64,000 nt of DNA from Flaveria trinervia (GCA_025506515.1 CM046443.1:45302920-45366919); one strand, 5' to 3'. Counted from the first letter of the stretch, positions 42,631 to 54,655 are shown. Numbers and translations: made by a program. The notes: generated from the sequence alone by a model not told the origin.

Positions 42631-43990
42631 ATGGAGATCAGTTTGTTGCGTTTACTGCAGGAAAGGACTCACGCATCCAGAACCTACTGCTTCTGGAGAA
42701 TGAGATTGGTAATCACAATAAACCGCCAAAGCTATTAACGTTAGACGAATATCCTCAGTGGAAACAGTGGTTTAGATTTACCTAAATGGAGCGGCTCCCA
42801 ATCTTTGGACTTCTATAGAGACTGGTTACAAGGTACTAGTCTGTGCAAATGGAGTCAAGTTGACGTTGGGAGGAATGAGCGAAGCTCAGAAGATACTCTT
42901 CAATGCTAAGAAGAAAGTTTATGCCCTGTTGACTCTGTCAATCTCGAAAGACATCTTTCATCAGTTTTCTGAGAACAAGTAGGCCAAAAAGCTATGGGAT
43001 GCATTAAAGAAGAGATATGATGGAAACGCGACGTTAAAGGCACTGAAGGCTAAGGCTCTCAAGAAGGAGTTCGAGAACTTCTCTTCGATTGGAAATGAGA
43101 GCTTAGATGATATTATTGACAGATTCTATCATCTAATGAGTGAGTTTGCACACTCATGGCGTAACCACCTCAATGGAAGACAGAGTTTCAAGCTTTGCTG
43201 ATGGTTTGCCTGAGAAATAGGACTCATTTGTATCTAACCTGAGACAGAACGACATTCTTGCAACATTAGACATAAATGATTCATCTTGAAGTTAAGAGAG
43301 GAAGAACTGAGAATGAAGTACAAGTCGAAGAAAGGATCCTACGTTCATAATCCTTCGCTCTACAACTCAGTTCCCACTCCAATTGGTTCAGGAGCACCAC
43401 TACAAACAGCATTCGTGTCCAGTTCCGCAGCTCCTTCCCAAACCACTTCTTCAGGACCAAATGTGTCAGGGTTATCTGGAACCCAATACATAGTGCCTGA
43501 AGCCAAAACTACGAAGTTGAAGACCAAGAATCTCGGTAATATCACAGTGGAAGTTGCGAAGGAGCATATGGATCTTCTAGCAGCAGTGGTTCAATCGTAT
43601 GATGGTTTATTTGCTAGGAAGATTGGAAATTGGCATCTTGCAGATGAAGACTATGAGCAAGTTGATGAGAACGAGCTGGAGAGAATGGACATCAGTGGGC
43701 TCTAGCAAGTGCAGTTAGAAGAGCTAAAAAGTTTGTTAAGAAGACAAGGCAGAATCTAGTAGCCACAAAAGATATGACCTTTGTTTTGACAAAACCAAGG
43801 TCACCTGCTTCAACTGTGGTGAAAGGGCATTTTAAACATGAATGTGTGAAGCCCAAGAAAACTGGAAATGGTAACCCATTTCCTACTTTCAACCATCAAG
43901 ACAAAGACATGGTGGGAACTAGTTCTTCAAGTAAAGAGACCAAGGCACTAACTGCTCAAGGTGATGAAGGACGAGACTGGTCCTTCTGAT
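42631..43990 (+). pseudogene. gag: gag of element K
   Basis: The ATG at 42631 matches the gag start of C, but one base is missing by codon 3, which throws the frame at once. The gag core is readable in pieces (ENEIGNHNKPPKLLTLDEYP, KLWDALKKRYDGNATLKALK). The frame 43286-43705 contains the conserved segment EHMDLLAAVVQSYDGLFARK. The zinc knuckle is split by a frameshift (CFNCGE in one frame, GHFKHECVKPKKTG in another, 43800-43865). Confidence 0.82.
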
Positions 43991-45459
43991 TTTTCTCTGT
44001 GGATAATCAAACGTTGCCTTTATCGAAGCATTGGATGATGGGTCTGCCAGTGAAGGTGAGATTGCAGCTGAACAAGTAATGTTAGATACAGAAGAAGCTG
44101 TGAACGTGATAAATTACTTGGTTCAGGAGAGCTCAAAGCAACAAGTTCAGAATCTCCAGCAATAGAAGAGTCTAACTCTGCTTTGATGGCTGATTCAACT
44201 GACTCCTCACAAGTAAGTTCTTTAGATCAATTACTCACATAACATGCTTGTTCTGAATGTGAAAAATTTAGGGAAAGCATTGATCTGAAATTTGCTAGGT
44301 TATTAGAACACAATGATAACTTAGTAAATGATCTACAATTTTGCAATGACGCTAATCGTATATTAAAACAAAATGAGTGCAGTTTTAAAGAAAAGATTGA
44401 ACTTTTGAGTAAACAACTAAGGGAAACCGAGGTTGTTGCCTTAAATCATTCTAATGATATAAAGTTTTACTTAAATTATTTTAAAGAAACCAAAAAGAAA
44501 AATTAGTTTTGGAAGTTGAGGTTAATTCATTAAAACAAAAACTGCATAGTTGGGCTAGTTCTTCTCATATAGTTCAGAAATTAGTAAAAGAACAAAACAA
44601 TGGGGTAGGTTTTGGGTACGAAGTAGTTCCACCACCACATGAGATCCTTTTGAATACAAAATGTAGACCTATCAATAATAACCTAGTTAAGGATCATCTA
44701 GTGTCCACTCCTCTAGTTAGTGATCCTGATTCCACGGGTAAGCCTGTGAAATCTGGCACTAAACAGAAGGAGTCTACCTTGAAATCAAAGACAAAATGCC
44801 AGTTGAGAATTTGGATGAGGCGTTTAAAAGGGTTAATGTAAGGTCAAGTTCACTAACGTCCATTTCAGAACCAAAAATTACTAAACCAGTTAACCAAAAA
44901 TGTATAAATCATCAAAGTCCAAACAAAGTGCAAGTTAAAGATGTTCAAAATGTTAAAATAATTAATTTTGTTAATAAAGATGAAACATCTAAAAGAGTAG
45001 TGATAAAACCAAGCCAGACACATCTCACACATTCACCAAACTCAACATCACACAAACGTTTTCTTCAATCGATAGAAGCAAGATCTTGCTACAGTTGTGG
45101 AAAATGAGACATATCTCTACTAATTGTCCTTATTATCATGCGTAGAAAAAAAATTAAACTTGATGATGCAAAACAAGTTTTTCTAAAATAAGATCTACCT
45201 CCACCTAAGAGTGTTAGTGAACCTAAAGTTCCAACCATAAGTCAGTCGTCTGTTTACCACAACCAGGCCTTACACAAACTGGCCTATGGAAAGAAAAATC
45301 AAGTATAGTTTCTGATAGTGAGGACAGAAGCAGATAGATATGTCCTTAGCCTCTAAAGGACAATGGGTTGAGTTTATGATGTGTGATTCCTTTAGGTCAC
45401 CCAAGCTAGTTAAGGCTTGGGTCCCAAATCTGAACTAATAAGTTTCTTTGAATGTACAG
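43991..45459 (+). pseudogene. Coiled-coil gag tail and second zinc knuckle of element K
   Basis: It aligns with 13084-14563 of C: acidic start, helix (EVEVNSLKQKLHSWASSSHI at 44509 onward), basic region, a second knuckle reduced to SCYSCGK (about 45085-45105), then a gag end with stops. CTAAT lies at 45435-45439 and AG at 45458-45459. The frame is broken several times. Confidence 0.72.
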
Positions 45460-45663
45460 GGTGTCCGCTATAGCGCTATCACTAATACCTGGATTATTGA
45501 TAGTGGGACATCTAGTCACATGACAGGGAATTCGTCTCTCCTTTTCAATGTCAAAAAATTAAAGGGAGATATGTTTTATTTCCTGGAAATAGGGGAGGTT
45601 ACATCATCGCTTAATGACGTGAAAAAGAAATATGATGTGATTCAAGAAGAAGAAAGTCCGTAG
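45460..45663 (+). pseudogene. pol: Protease of element K fused to the end of pol by a deletion
   Basis: Opening directly after the AG, the frame reads GVRYSAITNTWIIDSGTSSHMTGN with an intact D-S-G. At about 45600 it jumps to VKKKYDVIQEEESP, which corresponds to the last residues of RNase H in C (VKKKSEVILEDDHV). The rest of protease, all of integrase and RT and most of RNase H are deleted, leaving an open frame across the junction. Confidence 0.85.
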
Positions 45664-48160
45664 TCCGACTAGTTTGTCTTATTTCTTTTAATTTATTTTA
45701 TTTTATTTTAGTTTCCTATCTATTAAAATCCAAAATCGCAAAAACATTTTTGGTTTTAGTATTTTTGGGGGAGAATAGCTTAGGTTAGTATTAAATTGCA
45801 GTATTTATTTACTTAAAAAAATGAGGAGGGAGGGTAGTTTAGCTGAAAGAAGTGAAATCAAATTTGTGATTTTGATTCAAAGCTTATGGAAAGTGATAGT
45901 ACACAGGAAACGAATTGGTTAGGACTTCAAAACTAGTTTGCTCAAAATGCGAAATTCAAAGTACAATTATGAGAAGTCTCAGTCTAAGCACAACTAAAGA
46001 AAAATGATAGTTAAACTAGTTTGCTACTGAGGTAACATAGAGAAAGTAGACCTAGAGGTTGCTAGTTCATTATATGATGTGTCGGTAGATTCAACACAAT
46101 AGATGAGTAAACTTCATTGGTGAATTAAAAAATTCAAACTAACTTGTTCAACTTGCTGTGGGTTCTCATCTTATCCCTGGTTAACACAATCAAGGCATTT
46201 CCGTTTAGGGGTGACGAGCAAAATAAACGACACAAATGTGTGCGGATGACCATAAATATGAGCAAAGCACATGTAAAAACTGCTAAAAGCAATCAAGCTA
46301 ATGACTAATGTTGTTGGTGCGTTGTGTGCAAAAGAAAAATATATGCTCTAACAAGAAGATAGGTTGTGTGTCTCTCTGTTGTGCGGTGGCACTAACCTGA
46401 GGATAAGCATAACCTAAATATTCTAGAATTCATTGTTGTTTGTGCCTCTCTGCTATGCGATGGCACTGACCTGAGCCTGGGCATCTCTTTGAAAGCTCTT
46501 AGGATAGTATCTTCTTGTCCAATACCCTTAGTCCGCTCAAAAATCTTCTGAGGAATGTTGATTACCATATAAGTGTGAGATCCACAAATGCTTGTTGAAA
46601 TAATTAAACCTAATTCATCACCAATGTAAATCAAAGTCTATGTATGGATTTAAGTGGACAAACATACTGACAATCATCGTGGCTTCAATTCTTGAAAGTC
46701 AAAATCATTGTGTGCATCTTATAGCTCTAGTATGATTTCTTGAAAGTGCTATTGACTCTCAAACAAAACAAGAATCTAGCATCAAAGTGCATATTAAAAA
46801 GGGGTTCCTAAATGCTTCTGATATACCTGTATGATTCCATAATGAATCGTTCAAGAAATGATCTAACTAACTTGAAGTTGTCCTGCTCAAACCTAAAACA
46901 ACAAAAATATGTCTTGCTTTCTTTAATTTCTAAGTTATTTCTATTTTCTAGTCTTTTGTTGTGTAGATGTCGGACTATACAACTGAATGTACTCTGTGAA
47001 TCACTTACTAAATGGGGTCACATCTGAGGTGACCAATCAGTTTTAAATTGAAAGGATCACGTCTGAGGTGATCAATCGGTTCCAAACTAAAGGATCACAT
47101 CTGAGGTGATCAAATGGTGTTATAAGGTCATAATGTTTATCAAAGGTTAAAATGTTAAGTGTTTGAAAGTTTAAAGAGTTCAAGCTCATAGGTATGAGCC
47201 AATCGTACGATTGAATCAAAAGAATGAGCCAATCGCAGGATTGAACCATAAGTATGAGCCAGTCACACGATTGGACCATGAGTATGGCACAACCATGCGA
47301 TTGGATTGCAAGACTAAACCAATCATACGAATGGATTAAGGAGTATGAGCCAGTCACACGATTGAACCTTAGTCGCACGACTGAAGCATGAGTATGCACT
47401 CAGTCACACGACTGGAGCATAAGTATGGGTCTAGTCGCACGACTGAAATTTAAAAGAGTATAAATAAGGAGGTTAGTCGGTCGTAACCCTTACCACCCTT
47501 CAAGTCCTTTGAAATCTTTCATACGAACATACCATGCCAAAATTTCATTTGTTTGTTCTTACCCACTGATCTGTGCCTCTAATGGTTATTCTACTCATCT
47601 ACAAGTACTAGGAGATTGAAATCGATCCAATGAACTACTTAATCGCAGACTTAAGGGCCGATTGGGCTAATACCTAGAACCGACACTAAAACCTATAATA
47701 GACCACTTATTGAATATAAATGATGATTTAAAGGACATTAAGTGTTATTTCGAGTCTCTGCAAGTCTAATGGGTCTAAATACGAAGGCTAATATCAAGTT
47801 TTGACAAATCTTCAATTCTAGGGTGTTCAATAGTATAGGACACCAATGCTCATGTTGATGAACCCTAGTCGCACGATTGAGCCAGCCGAATGACTCAATC
47901 ACACGTATGAATCATGCTTATGGGTGCAGTCACACGATTGACTCAACCGCATAGTGTAGCATACGTCTAAGCTCCGTTGCAGGCTCAATCGCACGACTAA
48001 AACTCAGCCGCAGGCTCATCGTATGACTGAACTCAATTGTACGACTAAAACTCAGTCGTATGGTTTAGTCACACGACTGAACCAGTATGATCAAAACAGC
48101 TTATTTCCAACTACCTTCTGTTATGCATAAAGCTAACGTATATATTTCTTGTTTTGTAGC
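45664..48160 (+). promoter_or_regulatory. 3' non-coding region of element K with promoter-like module
   Basis: Same order as in C: internal polypurine tract (TTTTTGGGGGAG, about 45761-45772), paired conserved block (46369-46402, 46444-46477), hairpins with GTCTGAG/ATCTGAG loops (47016-47034, 47054-47073, 47093-47111), palindromic words (about 47195-47450), and TATAAATAAGG at 47459. A second word cluster lies at 47865-48080. A donor-like AAG/GTACT (about 47606) and an acceptor-like tract (CTAAC at 48133, pyrimidines, TAG at 48157-48159) come just before the aORF ATG. Confidence 0.6.
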
Positions 48161-48163
48161 AAT

Positions 48164-48746
48164 ATGGCTAATAGATGGACGATGAGCACCAAGCACAATA
48201 TATGTGCCCATCTCGATGCTACTTCCAGGATTGCGGCTGAGTTCCCTGGGATTATAGCCTTTCTATGTAGGTTGAGGATCTACAAGGCTATCTCTGCTCC
48301 CTACACACCCTACAGGTCTATACAGCAGGCCTTCTGGGAAGGTGCTTCATTGTCTGATCTGTTGAGCCTCACTACATTAGGAGCTCTATCTTTGGGTAGG
48401 AGATAGAGATCACAGAAGATGATCTCAAGAGAGTTTTGGATCTTGGTGATGATGGTACTTACCCAACCAAGTTATATCCCCTGATTGTTCTGGGATGTTT
48501 TCTACCGATGAAGTACACTGGGGACATCAACATAGGTGTGTTGAACAAGAGCAACCTGTGCCCCCAGTTTAAGTACTTAGCCAATGTGATTCTCAAGTGC
48601 ATAGCATCTAGGAGGGGATGTTTTGATGAGATATCTGATCAAATCCAGAATGCATACGTTGCTCTGGTGCTGAACCACCCATTCAGTTTCTCACGCATGC
48701 TATTCTCCTACATGGTAGAGAACATTAAGGCTAAGGGCAAGGAAGG
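48164..48746 (+). pseudogene. aORF of element K, N-terminal part, split by F
   Basis: ATG 48164 lies five bases after an acceptor-like TTGTTTTGTAG. The protein starts MANRWTMSTKHNICAHLDAT and goes on to GASLSDLLSLTTL; a frame change near 48405 leads to DLGDDGTYPTKLYPLIVLGC, ASRRGCFDEISDQIQNAYVA and ENIKAKGKEG. F is inserted exactly here; the frame resumes at 59898 as FCMYPHFLQMIIDEKL. It is globular with no transmembrane run visible. It resembles the N-terminal part of the aORF in E. Function unknown; such ORFs are often labelled env-like. Confidence 0.68.
48742..48746 (+). other. Target site duplication of F, left (GAAGG)
   Basis: GAAGG recurs at 59898-59902, exactly outside the outer LTR ends of F. 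Confidence 0.9.
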
Positions 48747-49442
48747 TGTTAGGATCTGGTATTTGACCAAACACCAATTGATTAACGTGTTAAACCAAAC
48801 CAAATAGTGTGGAATCCTATTTGATTGGCGATCCTATCAATGAGAACGCACGTAGACACAAGAATGTATTGAATCTAACGTCAAGAATCAATTAGGAATC
48901 GATCTACAGCGTTCTATGAACTTGGAGTACGAACTTAGAGGCTTCTAGATGGCTAGGGTACGTCTGGAGTCGAAGTTGATTGAATCCTTTTGTTTTTATA
49001 GGTTAGGGTTGCTCATTCATGCGACTAAACCATTAGCATGGTTCATTCGTGCGGTTGATCCATTCGCACAACTGAGTGTTCAGTCGTGCGACGGAGTCAG
49101 ACACATGAAGTTGTTTAGGCGTATGAACTATTTAGGCGCATGGATACTCAGTCGCATGGCCATTCGGACGCATGACCACTGTTGGGGCGCATGGTCCAGT
49201 CGGACGCATGAGAACTTCACTTCACCAAGTTTGAATGTATTCAATATTATAACATAATGCAAAACACTTCAAACACTCACAAACCTATATAACCAAGTCA
49301 ATATGCGTTAACAACTCATTAATGAAATATTAAACATTATAGACACAACCAAACATTTTGTATTTCATTAAGTACCCAATAATTACATAAGTGTAAGACA
49401 TATTACATTCAGATCAGGATCTAGGCCATATATGTATCAACA
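48747..49442 (-). repeat. 3' LTR of element F
   Basis: On the minus strand it begins TGTTGATACATATATGG and ends CAGATCCTAACA. Compared with the 5' LTR a block of about 20 bp including the TATA box is missing near 49000-49010, so this copy could not serve as promoter in the same way. Palindromic words (49015-49215) are present. Confidence 0.9.
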
Positions 49443-49593
49443 AACTCCCCTTTGGACCTAGATCTATCTATTGTCTAACATCTTTCATGATTTCCTCAAA
49501 CTTCTTGTACTTAGCTTCTTTGGTGACTCCTATGTTTATCTCAAAAGCAAAACAGAGTCTTATCAGTTTCTGGAACTGTAAAGCTTGTACTTA
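49443..49593 (-). pseudogene. C-type aORF end and polypurine tract in F
   Basis: On the minus strand this stretch matches 21640-21790 of C: the last bases of the aORF region, the line TTAGACAATAGATAGATC and the tract CCAAAGGGGAGTTTG. It begins abruptly at TACAAGCTTTAC directly after a primer binding site, a junction not present in C. Confidence 0.75.
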
Positions 49594-49605
49594 GCTCTGA
49601 TACCA
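49594..49605 (-). other. Primer binding site next to LTR G
   Basis: TGGTATCAGAGC on the minus strand, two bases after the end (CCTCACA) of LTR G. Confidence 0.82.
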
Positions 49606-49607
49606 AT

Positions 49608-50218
49608 TGTGAGGTCAGTTTTTGGATCGATAAACATCCAAGCATGTTCTTGACGGAAGGATAAACCACAGCACAAACCAAAAGTCAAACAATAATACGA
49701 ACTATAATTGAATGGTTTCATTGATAAAACCTAACGATTACAAGCTCGTTACAACATAAGAATCAAGACTCTTGGCAAGGGGAAGATCGAGCATGATCTC
49801 CCCTCTCATCCGGCAGCCCTAGGCTCCGGGCAGACTTCCTCTCAAAAACCTTTAGAGAATCCTCCATCTCTCTACACATTGAAACTGGTATATATAGGCC
49901 TCGGCCCATATTAGATGCGACTGGGCCCATTCGTGCGATTGGACCATGCGTATGGTTCAATCGTATGACTGGACCATGCGTATGGTTCAATTGTACGACT
50001 GGACCATACTTATGGTTCAGTCTTACAAATGTCCCAATCGCATCTCTCAATCGCATGACTGGTCCATTAGCATGGCTCAGTCGTACGACTGAGTCTCATT
50101 CGCATATGCTCCTACGAATGACCCAGTTTCATGTGTTTACAACATATCAGGTGTATAACATTAAGCCTAGACTATTCGACAAGCGACAGACACACTATAT
50201 ATGACTATATATGCTCCA
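49608..50218 (-). repeat. LTR G inside composite F
   Basis: The 611-bp block starts TGGAGCATATATAG after a polypurine tract (CCAAGGGGGAATTTT, 50233 down to 50219) and ends CCTCACA. It contains words of the C-family type (49915-50120) and a TATA-like TATATATAGG near 49890, but otherwise differs from the F and K LTRs. It has a polypurine tract on one side and a PBS on the other, as expected of an LTR shared by two tandem elements. Confidence 0.72.
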
Positions 50219-51180
50219 AAAAATTCCCCCTTGGACGTTGCTTGCGAATAGTAGATAACACCTCTTACAATCTTCAGTCAATCTTTGCTCTAGTTGCCAA
50301 TAGAATCAAACGAAAAACCATATTAGCCAACATTGCCGATCCGTCAGGTTACACACATCCCTGAAAATGAATTTAGGCACAACAGCTTTCGTTTACTTTG
50401 TAGAACACCATCATAGCAGCAAGATTCTCCATATGCCTGATTTTTCCAGATAATGATATGAAGAGTTTTCCATTGCTTCAATCTTCACACAGGCTAACTT
50501 GATTAACATTAACACCTATAGAAATTCCCCCTCACATTAAGCATATCCCAATATATAGACATTGTGTTCTCCTTGTGTCTTCACATGGTGTATTGGGCAA
50601 AAGGTTGAAGGTTCCAATCCACAGCTGACAATATCAACCAAATCAGCATGCATGAAGATTCATCATCGGAAACCGGTTCACATCATCACTTTCTGATTGT
50701 GTCTTCACTTTCTCTATACATGGATTCCCCCTAAGAAGCAGAATCCTTTCTGTGCGGTTAAATATAACTTGATTGGCCCATAAGTAGTCAGATGCTCCTG
50801 ACTACCCCACAAAATCATCACCAACTGCTGACATCTTCTCTTCTCTCTTTCGTGTTCCAATTACATTCACCTATTCTGGAAGTCCGGTGAATAATGGGGT
50901 ATACATCGAACGTATTTGACAAAAGAACCTCAGGGTAAATATGCTTTACTCATCCTCAAATCTGTGCAAGAAGTTGTTCCAGACTCTTTTTTTATACCTA
51001 TTCTCCCCCTAAAGTACTAAGACCTCTAAGGAGTTGCATTTTAGGATTTTAATGAGCAAGAAATGACACTAAGTGTAATTAACAAACTAACATTAAACAA
51101 AAACAAGAGAATTAAACTTAAAGAACACTAAAATTAAAAAAAAAATTAAAAGAAACTAGACGCGACGCATCGGACTATAC
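50219..51180 (-). other. 3' non-coding region preceding LTR G
   Basis: On the minus strand it follows pol. The first part (51180 to about 50990) matches C just after pol, including TTTAGGGGGAGAATAGG. It then diverges completely and carries two more purine tracts (about 50725 and 50525) before the one at LTR G. No aORF or other gene is present. Serial polypurine tracts are a Sirevirus feature. Confidence 0.7.
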
Positions 51181-51975
51181 ATGGTCATCTTCAGGAATGA
51201 CCTCACTTTTCTTTTTAACGCCATTGACCTCTAACAGATATAGAAAATTTGGTTTTTTAAAAAAGCCTTTGTATAGAGGTCAGCGCGTTGAAAATCAGTG
51301 TTTATTTTTATCACATCGATTAAATTCTTTTCAAAACAGTCAGGTATGAAGTGATATTTGATTTCGATGTGTTTGGTCTTAGGATGTTGGACCGGGTTCT
51401 TAGTGACTGCAATCGCAGTAGAGTTATCAACAAATATAGGAGTGGAAGTGAAATGCAAACCATAATCCCGCATTTGCTGTTGAATCCATATGATTTGGGA
51501 ACAACAGCTTGCAGTAGGAACGTATTCGGCTTCACAAGTTGACAAAGCAACCGAGGTCTGCTTCTTACACTGCTAGGTTACTAATCTTCGCCCAAAGAAC
51601 TGACACCCTGCTGATGTAGACTTGTAGTTCATCTTGCAACCACCATAATCCGAGTCACTATACGTTGTAAGTTCAAATTCATCATCATGAGGATACCACA
51701 ACCCAAGTATGGGTGTGCCTTCACATAACGAAATATCCTTTTGACCCCAATTAGATGATTCACCATAGGCTTTGCTTGATATCGTGAGCATAAACATGTA
51801 GCATACATGATATCTAGTCTTGAGGCAGTGAGATACATGAGAGATCCAATCATCCCTCGGTACATAGTGGCATCTACCAGATCACCATTCTCATCGGGTG
51901 CTACATCATGGTTTGTAGCTAGTGCAGTTCCAGCTGTGGAGGCATTCTCCATGTCAAACCGATTGAGAATATCCC
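51181..51975 (-). pseudogene. pol: RNase H of element F
   Basis: Pieces at 51952-51629 (MIGSLMYLTASRLDIMYATC), 51797-51573 (TYSDSDYGGCKMN, Asp) and 51545-51231 (MSTCEAEYVPTASC, Glu; VDNSTAIAV, Asp) cover the domain with frame changes between them. It is closely similar to C. Confidence 0.83.
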
Positions 51976-52890
51976 CTACATACTTGGTCTGATGTAAGAA
52001 GATTCCATTGGTGTCTGATCCACCTGTAACCCGAGAAAGAACTTCATCTCTCCCATGGCACTCATCTCAAACTCCGCCTTCATAACTGCTTCGAATTCTT
52101 TGCATAATTCTTCGTTCTTTGAACCGAAGATTATGCCATCTACATAGATCTGTACTAGCAGTAGATCTCCATCATTTTCTTTGATAAACAGTGTGCAGTC
52201 AATGACTCCCCTACGAAATCCGTGTTTCACAAGATGAGTTGAAAGTTTCTCATACCAAGTCCTTGGAGCTTGATGAAGCCCGTATAGAGCCTTGTCGAGT
52301 TTGTAGACTCTATCCCGATGATATGGATCCTCAAATCCCTTGGGTTGACTGACATACACTGTTTCTCTGATCTCCCCATGAAGGAATGCACTCTTCACAT
52401 CAAGTTGATAAACTTTGATTTTCATATAAGATGCATAGGCAAGAAAGATGCGGATGGCTTCCATCCTTGCCACTGGTGCAAATACTTCATTGTAGTCAAT
52501 ACCTTCAACTTGTCGAAAACCCTGAACTACAAGCCGAGCCTTGTTTCTGATGATCACCCCTTGATCATATTTCTTGCATTTCAAGACCAATTTTGTGCCA
52601 ATGACTTTAGCACCTTTAGGTCTATCGACTAATGTCCATACACCTAACTTCTTAAACTGAAGAAGTTCTTCTTGCATGGCACTAACCCAAGCCTCATCAT
52701 TTAGTGCTTCACTAACATACTTTGGCTCGATCTGAGACACAAAGCAGCGGTATGCACCATCGTGAAGGTATCCTTTTTCCATCACGGAGGCATAATCAGG
52801 TGAGTATAGCTGATTTCTAGTCTGAACCCCTGATCTCACATCTCTTATAATGTTATCCAATGGATGATAGATGTTTAGACGTGATCCAGG
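51976..52890 (-). pseudogene. pol: Reverse transcriptase of element F (YVDD changed to YVDG)
   Basis: A 294-codon frame starts MDNIIRDVRSGVQTRNQL, equivalent to 16260 of C, and runs through NKARLVVQGFRQVEGIDYNE, QLDVKSAFLHGEI, LDKALYGLHQAPRTWYEKL to QIYVDGIIFGS, where the second Asp of the catalytic box is Gly. It ends shortly after FFLGLQVDQTP. Upstream it is joined at about 52880 to the non-coding region rather than to integrase. Confidence 0.87.
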
Positions 52891-54655
52891 AGGATTAATT
52901 GAAGTCTAAAGAGATTTGGGCAGAGTAATGGTATGATGTGCGATTTAAGGGTGATTGGAAGTGGTGAGAAGAATGCGATCGACTGTGGCCCTTTATATAC
53001 TGAATCGGAGTTCAATCGGCCGACTGGAATCATTCGCTCAGTTCATTTGGGCGAATGAAGCTCAGTCGGGAGATTGACTCAGTCGATCACCTTCAGTCGG
53101 CCGACTAAAGCTCAGTCAGTCGACTGACTCAGTCGCATACTCCCAATCGGACGAATGGCACATTCTGATAACCCATTCGGCTGTATGGCCCATACTCATG
53201 TCCATTCGGCTGTTTAATGCATGAGTATGGTCCATTCACCTGATTGGTCCATACTCATAGTCCAGTCGTGCGAATGGGTCATACTCATTAAATTTTTCTA
53301 ACTTTATGACCATTTGACTTTTAGACCCATTTAAACTGTTGATTTAACATTATGAACATATGATCATCTCAGACATGATCATTTTAACTTAAAACTTTTA
53401 ATCAGCTCAGATGTGATCCTTTTAAGATGATAAGGTCCCTTATCAACTTCCATGACATAGTCCGATACTAACATACTGAATTTGACAAACTTTGTACATA
53501 AATAAAAGAAATAATACTGAAAACTTAAACAAACTAATACATGTTTTTTTGTGTTTTTGTGAGAGTTAATTCCTAAGATGTAGTTCTAAGGAATAATTAT
53601 TCTGAGAGAGCAGCCTCAATCATTTAAACCATACATGGATCAATTTAAGTTGGAATCATACAGGATATTCAAATCATTCAGGACAAGTTATTAAAAACAA
53701 CTTTGATGCTCTTTCCTTGTTTTTCATCTGGAGTCATTTAGCAATTTAGGAAATCATACTAGTACTCTTAGGTCCCCACACTGATTTGAACTTTCAAGAA
53801 TTGTAGCCACAGTGATTGTCAGTATACTTGTCCTCTTAAATCCATACACAGACTTTCAACATAGTTTGGTGATCGTTTTAAGGTTTGTTTATTTCAACAA
53901 GCATTTGTGGATCCCACACTCATATGGTAATCAACATTCCTCAGGAGATTTTTGAGCGGTCTTAGGGTAGTGTTCAAGAAGCGACTATTCATAGAATTTT
54001 CAAAGAGAAGCCAATCCTCAGGTCAGTGCCATCGCACAGCAGAGAGGCGACAAACAACAATGAGTTCTAGAATATATAGGTTATGCTTATCCTCAGGTCA
54101 TTGCCACCGCACAGCAGAGAGGCACATAATCTATCTTCTTGTTTGAGCATTTTTTCTTCTTTTAGCACAAATCTCACCAACAACCTAGGTTATCAGTTTT
54201 ATTGTATTTTCATTTTTCATGTGCTTTTGCTCATGCTTTGGTCTTACGCACACTTTTGTGGCGTTTATTTTGCTCGTCACCCCTTACTGGAATCTTGTTG
54301 ATTCTGATAACCAGGGATAAGGTGTTACCCACAGCTAGTCAAACATTTTAGTTTAATCTTGATATCACCAAAAGATCTAGTCATCTATTGTGTTGAATCT
54401 ACCGACATGTCAACTGTGGTCTAGCAACCTCTAGGTCTACTTTCTTTGTGTTACCTTAGTAGTAGCTAGCTTAACTATCATATTTCCTTTAATATTGCTC
54501 AGACTACACAGACTTATACTTGAACTTTGCATCTTTTTCAATTTTGATTTTTAAAGTCCCAAATGGTTTGTACCTGTGTACTATCATATTCCACACATTA
54601 AATCGGTATCACACGTACGATCTTATTTATCATCGGCTTGCCTCTCCTTTTTCCC
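52891..54655 (-). promoter_or_regulatory. C-type 3' non-coding region misplaced inside F
   Basis: On the minus strand it matches 18130 to about 19900 of C: paired blocks (54123-54091, 54049-54015), weakened hairpins (53420-53400, 53378-53356), palindromic words (53290-53020) and TATATAAAG (about 53000-52991). In C this lies after pol; here it sits between integrase and RT. Both edges are recombination junctions. Confidence 0.75.

Larger units (their letters stand above)
40694..48746 (+). mobile_element. Element K (left part): Sirevirus-like copia element with large pol deletion
   Basis: K inserted into the aORF of E. Its 5' LTR (40694-41404) is followed by a PBS split by a solo LTR, then leader, gag, gag tail and protease. 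A deletion then removes integrase, RT and most of RNase H (junction near 45600). The 3' non-coding region and the aORF follow. The aORF is itself split at 48746 by element F and resumes at 59898. It is the same family as C and F. Confidence 0.85.

Noticed and set aside
48164..48746. Calling the aORF product an envelope protein
   Set aside because: No signal peptide, transmembrane segment or fusion-peptide-like stretch is visible in the readable part. Position after pol alone does not justify the name.
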